64,000 nt of DNA from the NCBI GenBank assembly GCA_963969595.1, contig OZ018408.1, forward strand, positions 39,184,108 through 39,248,107. Direction: 5' to 3'. The position numbers and the translations under genes were made by a program. Position 1 is the stretch's first letter; every line of letters starts with the position of its first letter. This document shows positions 42,929-54,428 of the stretch, one piece after another. The notes beneath the pieces are model-generated. The model searched no databases, was not told where the DNA came from, and worked only from the letters and a program-made list of their open reading frames with translations. This DNA comes from Neckera pumila. Taxonomy: Eukaryota > Streptophyta > Bryopsida > Hypnales > Neckeraceae.

Positions 42929-44200
42929 ATGATAAAACAGCAACAGGCTTTGCTGTTTCTTTTTTTCTTTTTTTTCCTTTTTTTTTGACACAAATAAAGG
43001 GAAGGCTCTTGCTGTTTCAAATGGTACTCAAATGGTGATGGCACTTGCTTGGTCCATGCTTGGCAAAAGGCAAACTACCTTAATTAGATACCCCTACCAC
43101 ATAATAACGTACCAAATCATCATGGCAAGGGAATGTTCAAGCAAAAGGCTGCGGTGTTCGGTCACAATTAGAGTATGAAAATGGTCAGAAAGACGCATTC
43201 CCCTGAGATGGGGGATCTTTCTCCACATTGCATTTATAAGGACAGCCATATGAGGATGGAGACTTTGTGCTGCAATGATACTGATTTTTTTTCTCTTTGT
43301 TTGAAAGTGGAATATCCTTCAAATTAAAGAGGGCACAAAATCCCCTCGAGGCCCAAAAGAAACAAAAGGTAATGATGGATTTACCATGAATCCGTTGCAC
43401 CTTTAGTTTGCATTGAAGTAGTAGGGAATTTACAGAAAGGAAAAAAAGGAAAAAAATAAAATAAAAGATAAGGAAAAAAGAAGGAGAATTTTGTAACGGA
43501 ATGACTTGACACATGTGGAATGAAATCACATGCCACTTTGCATTCCTCGGTAGAACCTATTTTATTTATTTATTTATTTATTTATTTTTCCATTGAGGGG
43601 CCAATGTGCTGCACCATTTAAAAAAACAAAATTCTCTATTTCGTAGTACTTAAAAGTAGTATTCCATATTTATTTCTCAATTCTTTTCATTTTTACAAAG
43701 ATATAGCTCAAATTGTCAAATTTAGATGGAAAAAAATAAGAAAAAGCATGAAACTAATAAAGATTTTTCACATTGATAGATAACACATAATCTCATGTAA
43801 CAAAAACATCACACAAAATTCCACTATGATTTAAAAGGCTACATTGAGCTCTGAAACTACACTTGACCATATATAGCAATGTGATTGGTGCTTTGGAGGT
43901 AACCATATTATATAAACATAGGTAGTTAGTGTCACCAATGATAACTTTGATTGCTACTACTTTAAGTGTTTATCTCTATATATACGAAAACATTCTACTT
44001 ATTCATATTAAAACATCTAATTTCAACATTTTTGCTATTTTGGGGTCAAATTTATTTTGGAATTTATTTCTCAATTTTCTCCCAATACAAAAAAAATATT
44101 AATTTCCATATTATTTATTAATCCTTAAACATTTGAACAAACCAATTTTAGTCATATATATGGATATTTGGGATATTTCAAGTAGTCACGGCCCATATTT
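42929..44200. other. Intergenic DNA with a (TTTA)n tract
   Basis: A T-rich stretch is at 42959-42986 and (TTTA)7 is at 43558-43587. The 114-codon minus ORF at 43185-43529 is driven by low-complexity sequence. No gene was recognised. Confidence 0.4.
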
Positions 44201-46763
44201 GACCAGGATTACGCACTTGCTTTGTAATCAATGTGTGTCCAATGGATGATCACTTAGTAACAATGGTGATCAAATGCGCTTGCCATGGGTGATTAAAGTA
44301 TTTACGGATCTAACTCACCCTCATGGCAATGGATGTTTGCGATAAGCGCACTATTATTGCATGCAAAGGTAGTGGGAAGGGATGCACCTCTAGGGTGACC
44401 TTAGATCCAATATATGCTCTACAATACTGGTGCAAGATGTCTTACCACTTGCATGCTGGCAAATGCATGACACCATGCAACCTTGCCATCATTAAAAATT
44501 GTAGATAAAGATGAATATGGCGGAGTGGTTTGCCTTGGCACTTGGATGAAGTGGAATGTTATATCCAAGTACTATCTTTTGGTCTCACTACTATATAAGT
44601 CCATTGCAAATGCACACTTATAGAATTCAATAGGTATTTCAAGTTTTCACCAATTTGCAAGATACAAGGGGGAAGTTTTTGATAGTTGTCTGGAGTGAAG
44701 GCCAAGAGTGTGCATTGATGACACTGTCCACTTAGAGACTTTTCAGGCCACTTGAAAAAAGAGATGTAAGCATCAGGTGGGACGAGGAAGAATAATACAG
44801 AGGAGGCACGATAGGCAAGGTATTTGTTCTAGTTGTAGATACATTAGATATACAACCTCATTGCTCTTCAATGTTCACTCCTCTAGTGACAAAAGATGAC
44901 TCAAACCTTGCGACAACATCATTGGATAGTAAAACTTGAAGGATTGGCCACCAGCTTATCTTCCTCCAACCATAATGCCTAACATTTGATCAAAGCCCCG
45001 TCATCTTGATCATGGCATTGTGGAAAGGGAGGCAACGCCCTCACCACTTGCACTATATCTTGGAATTCAATAATTGGAGCCACTTCCATTGTAGAGACAC
45101 ATCTAGTTGTTGTAGACATTGATGTTGAGGTAGCTACATGCCAACTGCAAAACTAGACACATGGGAGAGCACCTAGGGAGGTTTCAACACCTTGCCTACA
45201 TCTCCATGCTTATAGATTCCTTACAACATTTTGCTTTAGGCTGCCTGATCATGTCCAACAATCTACATATTCATCTTGTAGAATTGTATCACTAGCATGC
45301 TAGAACCAAATCCATAGCTTTGGCAAGTAGTTGGCAAGTATTTTCTATGACTTCACAATTGTGGGAAGTTGACTTGTCCATTTACAGAGCCTCCATTCAA
45401 ATGGCAGCAAATGGTGGCTGTTCTAAACAATATGCCTTTATCCAATTCTAGCCTTAGCCGTAAGGACAATATCCAAGTCGATAAGAGGGCCTTTCATCGA
45501 GACATCCGCATGAAGGTAGATTTGGAAATCATGAAGTTTGACAATGAGCTTTGGGATGGGCTTTAGGAATTCAATGGCATGGTTGTTAAATACCCCGATT
45601 AAATGATGTTACTAGGAGGTTACAAGATCCAAAATGTTCACCATTGCCTTTGCAGGAAGTATTGTTTACCAAGAGGTGAAAGTTTGCAATACTTGTGTCA
45701 TTGATGAGGACCTCTCTAGTATATTGGCAAAACCATCATTCCAATTTTGGATCACTTCAACCATTGATCCCATGCAATTTCTCAGTCTCATTTTCCTCCT
45801 CTATGTAAGTATTTTTTGTCTTTTGCATAATATCAATTGTAAGGCTGGAAAGTCTGGAGGACAAATTTGTATTTAAAGCCATGTATATACCAAAACGTTG
45901 TAGATGAATTTGATTTTACATAAAATGGGTACACTACACATTAATCTACTATATAAACAAACCTTTGTTTAGGAGAAGTTGGCTTCAGTAATTTGGAAAA
46001 AATGATTTTGTTGAAAGGTCTAATGAAGTGTATTATGCTTGTGGATTCAAAGATATACACATATGGTTATAAAAACAAACATGTACATGATAGACTACTG
46101 TAGGATTTCTTGCATAGTATGCATCAATATTGACAATACCCTCAATATGACTTCACAATTGTCACTACGACTTCACAATCAAAGTGACAATCTTTTATCG
46201 TTGCATCCTAGCTAGTGCACCCTTCCTGAGTGACAACGACTATGACTTAATTGATTGGCAAGGACAATTTTTTGACTTTTCAATGGCTGATGGTCACCCC
46301 TCTTCTCTTAATGACTCCCACGTAGAAGACTCCATGGTAGAATATGAATCTATGATCCTACATAAAGACCAATCTATGTAGAGCTTTAAGGACTTATATT
46401 GTGACTACCAATGGCATGAATTAGAGATCATTTTGTTAATTAACTAGATCCAAAAGTTTTATTGGCATACTTCTCAATATACGGGGAATGGTTTGTGACT
46501 AAACAAAAATTTCTTTGTGCAGGATAACATTGAGCGGCAGTTTGCAATATGTGCCTTTTTCTCTTTTAATTTTTTTTTCTTTCCAAATTCATTGAGGTCC
46601 AATTGTTTACATTTTTATTTTTATTTTTATTTATTTTTTATTTCACATAATTCTTGATGCAAGTGCTATCCATTTTTTTTATTTTTTTGTCTCAATCTTG
46701 CATTGAAATTTTTGAGCACAGTGTGGATTCTTGCGTTGCAATTGTCTTCATGTGCTATAGGGT
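44201..46763. other. Moderate-GC unrecognised region with scattered short frames
   Basis: Base composition is more even than in the surrounding repeats. Short plus-strand ORFs at 44323-44508, 45369-45566, 45634-45876 and 46184-46381 lie in a row; the last is acidic (MADGHPSSLNDSHVEDSM). They could be relics of one decayed coding element, but no domain, catalytic motif, LTR or splice pattern could be identified. AT runs close the region at 46560-46690. Confidence 0.3.
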
Positions 46764-46767
46764 TTAA

Positions 46768-47678
46768 CCCCTAAAGTCCCAAGGCCATTTTTCTGTCAAA
46801 AAACACTCAAAATTGCCATTTTGGCTCCTTTCATCCAAGAACACAAAAAAAATATTTTTTTAGAATCTAACCATAGGATCTTGTACTTCACTTTTCAAAG
46901 ATTATATGGTAAAATTTCACGAAGTTTGACCATATAGATTGGAAGATATTAGCATTCAAAGTTGGAAAAAAAAGTATTTTTGAACACTGGCCTGCAATTT
47001 CTGATGACTTTGACCACCATTTGTGGAATTTTTTGCACTACAGTCTTTGAATTAAAAAAATTTATGTTAAAGATGTAAGTTGAAAGTCTACAAAAAAAAT
47101 TTCAAAAAACACACACTTGATTTTCATTCTTTAAAAAATTGTTAAGTAGAAGTAGGTCCAAGATTCTTTGAAAAACTAAATCGTTAATAACTCTTAGATG
47201 GGATTGAAATACAATAATCCCAATGGTGAGATTGTTTCAGCAAACAAACACAACATTCTCAACAAAAAATTTGTGCAAATTGCATTTAGAAATGAATCCT
47301 ACAAGTTATTTTTTCAAAAAGATGCTTAGATTGCCCGAAAAAATAAGATTGTCCATAACTTGCTCCTTATAAGTCCAAATAAAATGAATCAAAGCTTTGC
47401 ATGTAGAAAAAAATATAAAGTTTCAAAGAAAAAAAGAATGAAAATTTATTTTGACTTTTTGCAAAAATTTTGGTAATGCCCGCCAGGTTCAATTTGAGGC
47501 TTTTTGTGGTATGACTTTTGCTCCTAGGCACCAATTGAAATAAAAATTATATTCCCACAAAGCTAATCAGTTTTTCTATCTTATGGAAAAGTTTCAAAAA
47601 GTTGCACTAAAAATTAAACCCGTAGGTACTTGCCTGAAATTTGATTTGTTCCCTGAGGTAACAATGGGACTTTAGAGG
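46768..47678 (+). mobile_element. TTAA-CCCCTAAAGG element, copy G
   Basis: TTAA at 46764-46767 and 47679-47682; 911 bp. Left end CCCCTAAAGTCCCAAGGCC, right end ATGGGACTTTAGAGG: AAAGTCCC at the left and GGGACTTT at the right replace the usual AAAGGACC/GGTCCTTT, so both ends carry the matching change. The subterminal hairpin is TTGTTCC..GGTAACAA. Confidence 0.85.
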
Positions 47679-47793
47679 TTAAACATGCTGCGGTTTTCTT
47701 ACGCTTTGTTTTTTCATGTGCTATGATTTTTGTTCTGAATGTGAAAGTTTTCATGGGTTGTGGTTTTGATTTCAACATGTAGGTGTTACCATT

Positions 47794-48325
47794 ACAAGAA
47801 AACTAAGGCCTCGGGAAGTCTGTGAGTTCTCAAACAACATGAAAAGCAGGCAAAATAAACAAAGGAAAAAAAAATTAGCAAGGCCAACAAACTGCACTTA
47901 GGGCCTGATTTTGTCGGGACCGTTCAATAATATAATTTAAAAAATATTTAAAAAATTAAAAAAAATATTCTTATTAAAATAAATAGGAAAATTTAAGAAT
48001 TCCAAATTTGATGTGGCCAAATTTATTTTTCGTCAACCTAAATTTTTATTTTATTATTTATTATTTATTATTCATTATTGTTCGTTATTATTAATTATTA
48101 ATTATTATTATTATTATTCATTATTATTTATTTATTATTATTTATTATTATTATCATTTTAATATTTTTAAATATTTAAATATTTTTTATTGTGGCCACT
48201 ATTCATCATTGATGATTTGATGATGAATAGTAGCCAAAGGGGCTGAGAGTTCCTTTGTGGGGAACTCAGAGCCCCTTTGTGAAAGAAAATAGACCTCATG
48301 AGGGCTAAAATTTTTGGTAATGGCT
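47794..48325. mobile_element. AT-rich inverted-repeat element with two central hairpins
   Basis: Left end CCATTACAAGAAAACTAAGG and right end GGGCTAAAATTTTTGGTAATGG are imperfect inverted repeats; the CA.TACAAGAAAA form recalls CACTA termini. The middle is a (TTA)n-rich tract (48040-48165). Two hairpins follow: CACTATTCATCAT..ATGATGAATAGTAG (48195-48233) and GGGGCTGAGAGTTCC..GGAACTCAGAGCCCC (48240-48276). No ORF. Confidence 0.6.
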
Positions 48326-49400
48326 CAAGCCGTTGACGTGCTTGTAAACATGACCAGACTCATTTTCCGAATTTTATTCTGTTGTTAATAAATATTGCTC
48401 AATTACTTTGCAATGAATTGGATTGTAGATTTTTGCAACAAGAACTACTGAATGCCTTTGGAATCATTTACCCATAATATTAGAGCAAGAAGAGGATAAG
48501 ATAAGCTTTGCACAACCTTTGGATGTCTTATAAAACTTTTATAATCAAACACGACTTGTTAATAGAGTGCAACCTTTAAATGAAGACGGAGAGCCTCATA
48601 CCATTCATGAAATACTTTCAGCATGCAACTTGGAAAACCAATAAGGTTGTTTAAAGTTACAATGAAGGCAAAATATGAGGTTGCATGCGGCTTCTATCAT
48701 CAAATTAATTACAGCGTTGCCTTTCACAAACATGCCACTTTTGTAAGCTTATTTATGAGTATTTCAAACTTCTCGAGGTAGGGTACTATTTTATCCTTGG
48801 TTTCATTGAAGATGAGAGGTGCCTTTATACTTTAAAGTTCTTCAAAATGTACTAGAGAAATAGACTTGGCAAACATTTGCCTTATTACAATACGCATGTT
48901 TGGCCATAAGTATTTTTTTCTAAAGAATTTTCCTTACAAATAAACCTTAAATTCTTAGAAAATTGTTGTCAAGATTGGTACTCAAGGGGATCTGTAAATT
49001 AGAAGTAGCTAATTACAATCCTTTCCTCAGTACCCTCACCATTCTCATTTTTTTCTTTAGTTTTTATGAGGTTTAGCAGGCCTTGCCGCTTATATTTTTG
49101 ATGCACGGGATCATGCTTCGGTGAACAATGTTGTGAAGTGGAACTTCCGCATCTGCTACGACTATAGCACCTTCTATAGCTTGCATAAATGATTGTTTAT
49201 CTCAAGTTTCTAACCCTTACTACTAATGTGGCTTGTTTGTTTTGTTGTGCAGAGCGCTAATACTGCAATTAGGCAATTTTGCATTTGGCAAGAAGAATTT
49301 AATTCTCTTGAATGTTAGTGACATATATTATCATGAAAAGCATTCAACAAAATACTAAAAAGAACTTTTTATTGTACAAAAATACAAAATGAAATCTTCT
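48326..49400. other. Intergenic DNA, no gene seen
   Basis: No conserved frame or terminal repeat was found. Composition is moderately AT-rich. Confidence 0.35.
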
Positions 49401-49419
49401 CCACAACAAAGGTTTGTTT

Positions 49420-49880
49420 ATATAGTAGAATCTTCATTGATTTCAACTTTTCATTTGTTCCATCAATGAAGATTTCAACTTTATTACAATAAGCTTGAAA
49501 TCTTCATTGATGTTACAATAAGCTTGGAATCTTCATTGTTCCATCAATGAAGATTCCAAGCTTAGTTACATCTGATGTTAGTCCCCTATAGTCAAAAATC
49601 ATTGATTGTTTGTGACATCTTTAGATTTACCATCTTATAGCACTTGCAATGTTCGAAGAACTAGGTCAATTTATCATCTTGTAGCAATTGTTGTGTACAA
49701 AGAAATAGGCCATTTTCAAATATGAAGCTTTTAAAGTGCTTAAGGTATACGAATAACAATTTACATAGTATAATACAACTCACATTGAAATTGTTAAAAA
49801 GAAAGTGATCTCGAGTCTTATTTAATATGTATTGGAACAAATGAAAAATTGAAATCAGCTTGGAATCTTCATTGATTTAG
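49420..49880. repeat. Cluster of GAATCTTCATTGA repeats with a perfect hairpin
   Basis: GAATCTTCATTGAT or its complement occurs at least six times. At 49519-49564 a perfect 20-base-arm hairpin (TAAGCTTGGAATCTTCATTG and its complement, loop TTCCAT) is formed. CATTTGTTCCATCAATG near 49451 is mirrored by TGGAACAAATG near 49830. A second repeated block, ATCTT.TAGCA.TTG with GTTCGAAGAACTAGG, lies at 49630-49720. Confidence 0.7.
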
Positions 49881-49989
49881 TGTTAAGAGTGTATTATGCA
49901 TCAATGACATTAGTTCCATTCTCATTATGTTCAAATTTCCTTCCTTTGATTATAATAATGTAGTGAAATGATAATGTAGTAAAATGGAG

Positions 49990-50530
49990 GATTGCAAGAA
50001 ACACCTCTTTATTCTCTTGCGTTTTCACAACTCATGCTTAATTTTTTGAAGTACTTTAAAAGTAGAAAAATAATTTTAAAATAATTTTAAAAATGAAGCT
50101 AATGTATACATTTGTTATTTATGAAGATTGTATCCTAGGAAGTTAAAGCATAGAAAAATTCTCTAAATAGGAAGAACTAAAAAAGTGCAAAATCTCAAAA
50201 AAAATAGATACCTTAATGCTTTAATTTGTAAAAAATAGAATTAAAAAAAAAATGTTCATTTGTAACAACTCTATGGAGATGGTCATTTACCAAATGAACC
50301 ATCCAAATAATATTTTACATCAGTTTCAAAATGCAAGTAGAAAAAAGCTCACTTTGTGAACTTTCATACAACATACAATTAACCTTTTAATTTTAGAGAT
50401 TTTTGAATGTTAATTGAAAATTTACTAGAAGACCATCTCTTCCAAATAGTTACCAATTTTCAGCTCCAAATTCATTTTTTGGAGTACTTGATAGTACTAC
50501 ACTCCATCCCACCCCAAATTTGGCAAGTGT
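49990..50530 (+). repeat. Dispersed repeat, copy 2 (partner at 3755-4250)
   Basis: This is colinear with 3755-4250 (AAATTCTCTAAATAGGAAG, AAAAGTGCAAAATC, TTTAATTTGTAAAAAATAG, CAGCTCCAAATTCATTTTTT). A GATTGCAAGAAACAC start is shared with the 4420-4760 foldback, so the three may be parts of one larger element. Confidence 0.6.
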
Positions 50531-50695
50531 AACAAAAATTGGGGGCTATTTTTGGACAATTATTTTTTGAAAGATGTAAAAAAAATTAGTGAAGGTGTAT
50601 AGCAATCATGATATGATACCTTACTAATGAGTCTTGAGTCATTTGGAGCTAGAACGCAAAAGTTATGACTAAAAAACAAATCAATATGTAAGGTC

Positions 50696-50916
50696 ATCAC
50701 AAAGTTTAGAACCTGCGGTTTGTCAATAGTTTTCATGTGGTTATCATTGTTTCATAGGTTTGCACGTTGATATACAATTTAGCGCATCATTGCAATCATT
50801 ACTTTACAATTTATCGCATTGTTATGATACAGTAGTCTCAAGTTACGTGCGAAACCATGAAACAATGATAACCACATCATACCTATTGACAAACTGTAGA
50901 TTCTAAACTTTGTGAT
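50696..50916. mobile_element. 221-bp foldback element
   Basis: ATCACAAAGTTTAGAA and its counterpart TTCTAAACTTTGTGAT close the element. The arms continue with TTTGTCAATAG..ATGTGGTTATCATTGTTTCAT and complement, about 72 bases each. The loop holds a direct repeat (CAATTTAGCGCATCATTG, CAATTTATCGCATTGTTA). Confidence 0.8.
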
Positions 50917-51039
50917 AGTGTGATATAAAATATAAAATATAGGTGTTTCTTGTAATCACTAAAATACATTAGTATTAAAATACTATGTAGTATATACAAA
51001 TATAAAACTAAAGAACAGGCGACCAAAAGGGCTTTTGCG

Positions 51040-51190
51040 AACTTTTAAGGCTTTAACCCTGTAACGTCGTTGCAAACATTTGAGTCTTTGGTGGATGGTA
51101 GAGAATCCTTCTATGTAAGACAAAAGGACTGAAATGTTCAGCCTTGGAAGTTTTGTGTGAAAAGGGTATCTATATTTCAATGTCCAACTA
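51040..51190 (-). repeat. Dispersed repeat, copy 2 (partner at 42790-42928)
   Basis: On the minus strand: TTTTCACACAAAACTTCCAA, TCTTACATAGAAGGATTCT, CAACGACGTTACAGGGTTAA. It matches 42790-42928 in order and spacing. Confidence 0.6.
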
Positions 51191-51745
51191 TATGCAACCG
51201 AGGGTGTCTGACCATTTCTCCGGAGTGCACATAGGGTCCAAAGTATCGAACTTTTCCTTGGTTTTCTCTAGTGGCTGCGTTGTGTAGGCCCCTCTAGTCT
51301 CCTCTTCTGGATGACGAATCTGGCAAGCAAGCCTATGGACATGAATTGCGTACGCATGCACAGAGAAGACATCATTCTCTCGACACGACTGGACGACCTT
51401 ACAAAACCTAATTGATGGTCTCTCACATTCCCATTCTACGTGAGAGGCGGGCAGGCCAATGAAGGAGAAGCGGTGGATTGAATTGCGATTGCACACATTC
51501 AAGTGCTCACCACTTTAGGTTCAATGAATCATCTCACCGTACATGGAAACGCCAAATGATTGTTGTCGCCAAAATTGCTGTTTTTCAGGGCGACCCAGGC
51601 AAACTGATGGATAACAATTAAACTCCAGACGTTGAGAATGAGTACGTAGGAGTACTGAGAGAGAGAGGACAAGAGCGCATCGAGGGGACGAGGGATGCGA
51701 CATGGCTGTTGCCATAGCTGAAAAAAAACTAGGCATCATTTTATG
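51191..51745 (-). other. GC-balanced, possibly coding stretch, unrecognised
   Basis: Two minus-strand frames of 104 and 72 codons (51188-51502, 51521-51739) lie close together in sequence unlike the AT-rich repeats around it. The upstream one starts MMPSFFSAMATAMSHPSSP and has a short hydrophobic run (CALVLSLSVLL), so it could be a signal-bearing exon; the downstream one has no recognised motif. No splice pair joins them convincingly. May be an exon pair or gene relic. Confidence 0.25.
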
Positions 51746-51758
51746 AGTCGGAAACTAG

Positions 51759-52114
51759 CTAAGGTAGTCTGTTCTAAAAGCGACTGGCTTCGAAAACTGT
51801 TCATGTCGCACAGTTCTAAAAGCGACTGGCTTCTAAAACCAATCATGGTTTACAAGTACATTTTGCTTTTTTCAATGTACCAATGGTATACATTTCAAGA
51901 GGTGGTTGGTTTTTATTAGTGGCCACTGCGTTTCAACTTCAAAACTTTGTAACGAATTCCATAAAGGTTCAAAAAATATGAAACGACATGGATTAGATGC
52001 CAATTCCATTTTTCTTCCTACGAAAAAATTGACTGAAAATTGTTTCAAGGAGTTTAGCTTCCCTAAAAAGGCAAACAGCTCTTAAATGGTCGCTTTAAGA
52101 GTAGACTACCTTAG
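51759..52114. mobile_element. Inverted-repeat element, TAAGGTAGT family, copy 2
   Basis: CTAAGGTAGTCTGTTCTAAA at the left pairs with TTTAAGAGTAGACTACCTTAG at the right (two to three mismatches). An internal near-duplicate, AGTTCTAAAAGCGACTGGCTT, follows the left end. It has the same termini as 1795-1943 but is 356 bp. Confidence 0.75.
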
Positions 52115-53234
52115 TGGGTATGATTATTAGTGTAGCTATCTCTCTCTTTTTCTTTCTCTTTTCAAAGATAGCTATATCTTGTTATGATCCTCTGCAACTT
52201 TTTTCTTTCCCAGCCACTCCTTGCGCGCTTGGCGATTTGGTTGAACATGCATTCACAAGAAAAATTCAGAAGCCAGATTGTTTGCCTTTCCCTGAGACAT
52301 CTGACTACTTAGTAATCCATTCACTTACATCAGAAATGGAAGTACCAATTGGTTGGAAGGTGGTTGGAGATTTTGAGTTTTTTGGGGGCAAAAGAAATGA
52401 TGGTATCAGTAGATTGCGTACATCTTCATTTCTGTAAGCTTTTCTTTTCTTTTCATTCTTACATAAATTTGTTCAAAACCTTATACAATAATCATCAAGC
52501 ATCAAGTAACCACACTAGTTGTATTGTTGAAGAATAGACAAAAATTTCTTTTTGCAATATACTTGGATGTACTTCATCCTTTTCTATGTAGCTCCTACGG
52601 TAAGCTCTTGAAAACATTTATAATCCACCTAATGGATGCACTTTCTCTTAGGAATTAAGAATCGTGCTTGAATATATTTGTGAACAATAGTTGTAATAGG
52701 CTAAATTTCCAAAATTGGTAGTTTTTCAAATTTGAGTTTCCTATTAGTGAACATTCCCACAATGAGAATCTATTTTTTATCTATATTTTATATAGAACAT
52801 TTTTTGGGTAAAGGCCTTTGTGACAATTTCAGCCAAGTGTGCATTCTATTGGGTGATTTTTTTGCACATAAAAGGTCCAATTTCCAACATAAGCTTGGAA
52901 TGTATTTTTTCCTCTGCCTTTCTAAGGTTGGGACAAATAAGGTCATGACACATATTCCAAAGTGCATGGGAAGTAGTGAACAAGAAAGTAGGAAGCAGTG
53001 AGTGGAAAAATAAATCCTAAATGATCAAAATTGGAAGAGTTTAGACATTGGCTATGGGTGCAAAGCACTTTTTGGCTCTCAAAATTCTTAGTAATTTCAA
53101 TTTTGGGAATCAAATTACAAAAAATTTTAATCCTATATTTTTTATCTTTCAACAAGGAAAACATTTGCATCGCCTCATATTGCTCAAGATTTGTCGTGAA
53201 ATTGCTTGAGTGATCAGCTATAGATGGTTCAACA
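52115..53234. other. Intergenic DNA, no gene seen
   Basis: The plus ORF at 52114-52437 (107 codons, hydrophobic start) has no recognisable similarity and no clear splice context. Nothing else was found. Confidence 0.3.
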
Positions 53235-53238
53235 TTAA

Positions 53239-54153
53239 TCCCTAAAGGATCGTTGTCCCTTCCAGGGGGACAAATGCAATTTTGGACAAGTACCTACGGG
53301 CTGTTTTTTGTCTTGATTTTTTGAAACTTTTTTAGAAGATAAAAATATTGATAAGCTTTGTGGGAATATAATTTTTTCCCAATCAGTGCCTGGGAACAAA
53401 AGTAATGCCCAAACAAGCTCAAAATTGGGAAGTAGGGGCGGCAAAAAAAATTTGCAAAAATTTTAATTTTTTTTTCTCATAGATTATATTTTTGTCTATC
53501 TAGAAAGCTTTGATTTTTTTTCACTTGGATTTGTTATGAGAAAGTTATGAACAATCTTGTTTTTTTTAGCAATTAGAGCATCTTCTTGAAAAAATAACTT
53601 GTAGGGTTCATTTCGGAATGCAATTTTTGCAATTTTTCAAAAGAAAAAGTTCCACATGGTTTGATTTGCTTTCAAGAACAATCTCACCATTAAACTAGTG
53701 CATTTTAATTCCATCTAAAAGATATGAACATTTTTTATTTCCCTTCTATTTTGTACCTACTTCTATGTAAGAATTTTTTTAATAATGAAAATTAATTTTT
53801 TTTGAAATTTTTCTCCCTCAACTATCAAGTCTATTAAATCAGTTCTCTTCTATAAAGATTTAAAGCTCAAATTCTATAGTGTAAAAAGTTTAAGTTAAAA
53901 ATGTTCAAAGTCAAAAATTCTAGTCCTGCAGTGTGCTAAAAAACTTGTTTTTTTCACTTTAAACGCAAATATCTTGCAATCTGTGTGGTCAAAAATTCTG
54001 AATTTTTTTCACACATTCTCATACTAGTTAGATATATGATCCTACGATTAGATGTGCAAAAAAAAAAAAAAATTCAACTTCTTTTAATCCTTGCTATAGA
54101 AATGGCATTTTTGAGTGTTTTTTGGCAAAAAAAAGGCCTCGATCCTTCAAGGG
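53239..54153 (-). mobile_element. TTAA-CCCCTAAAGG element, copy H
   Basis: TTAA at 53235-53238 and 54154-54157; 915 bp. Plus-strand ends TCCCTAAAGGATCG and GATCCTTCAAGGG. It has a subterminal hairpin TTGTCCC..GGGACAA. It carries the unoccupied site equivalent to the nested insertion in copy B. Confidence 0.88.
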
Positions 54154-54428
54154 TTAAGTTATTTGAAACCTTCGTTCCCAGTTTGATATAAGTTGTGATG
54201 CAATTTTTCTTTTCATTTTTTACAAAGTGCCAAAGCGGCGATATTAAATGTTATAGTTATGCTCCAAATTTCAACATTCATCCACATATTGGATAGAAAA
54301 CATCACATAACACATTTCACAAATTCATAATTCTATTTTCATCTACAATCTAGTGAATTCATCCAAGATTTTTTTTTTTAAATTTGAAGTTTAATGGCGA
54401 TTTGCTGCCCTTTCAATACTATTTTGTT

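Noticed and set aside
43185..43529. 114-codon minus-strand ORF
   Set aside because: Driven by A/T-rich low-complexity sequence (long Phe/Leu runs).
43558..43640. (TTTA)n followed by GGGGCCAATGTG as a third LINE 3' end
   Set aside because: The simple repeat resembles the LINE tail, but the next 60 bases do not align with the LINE 3' end and no target duplication was found.
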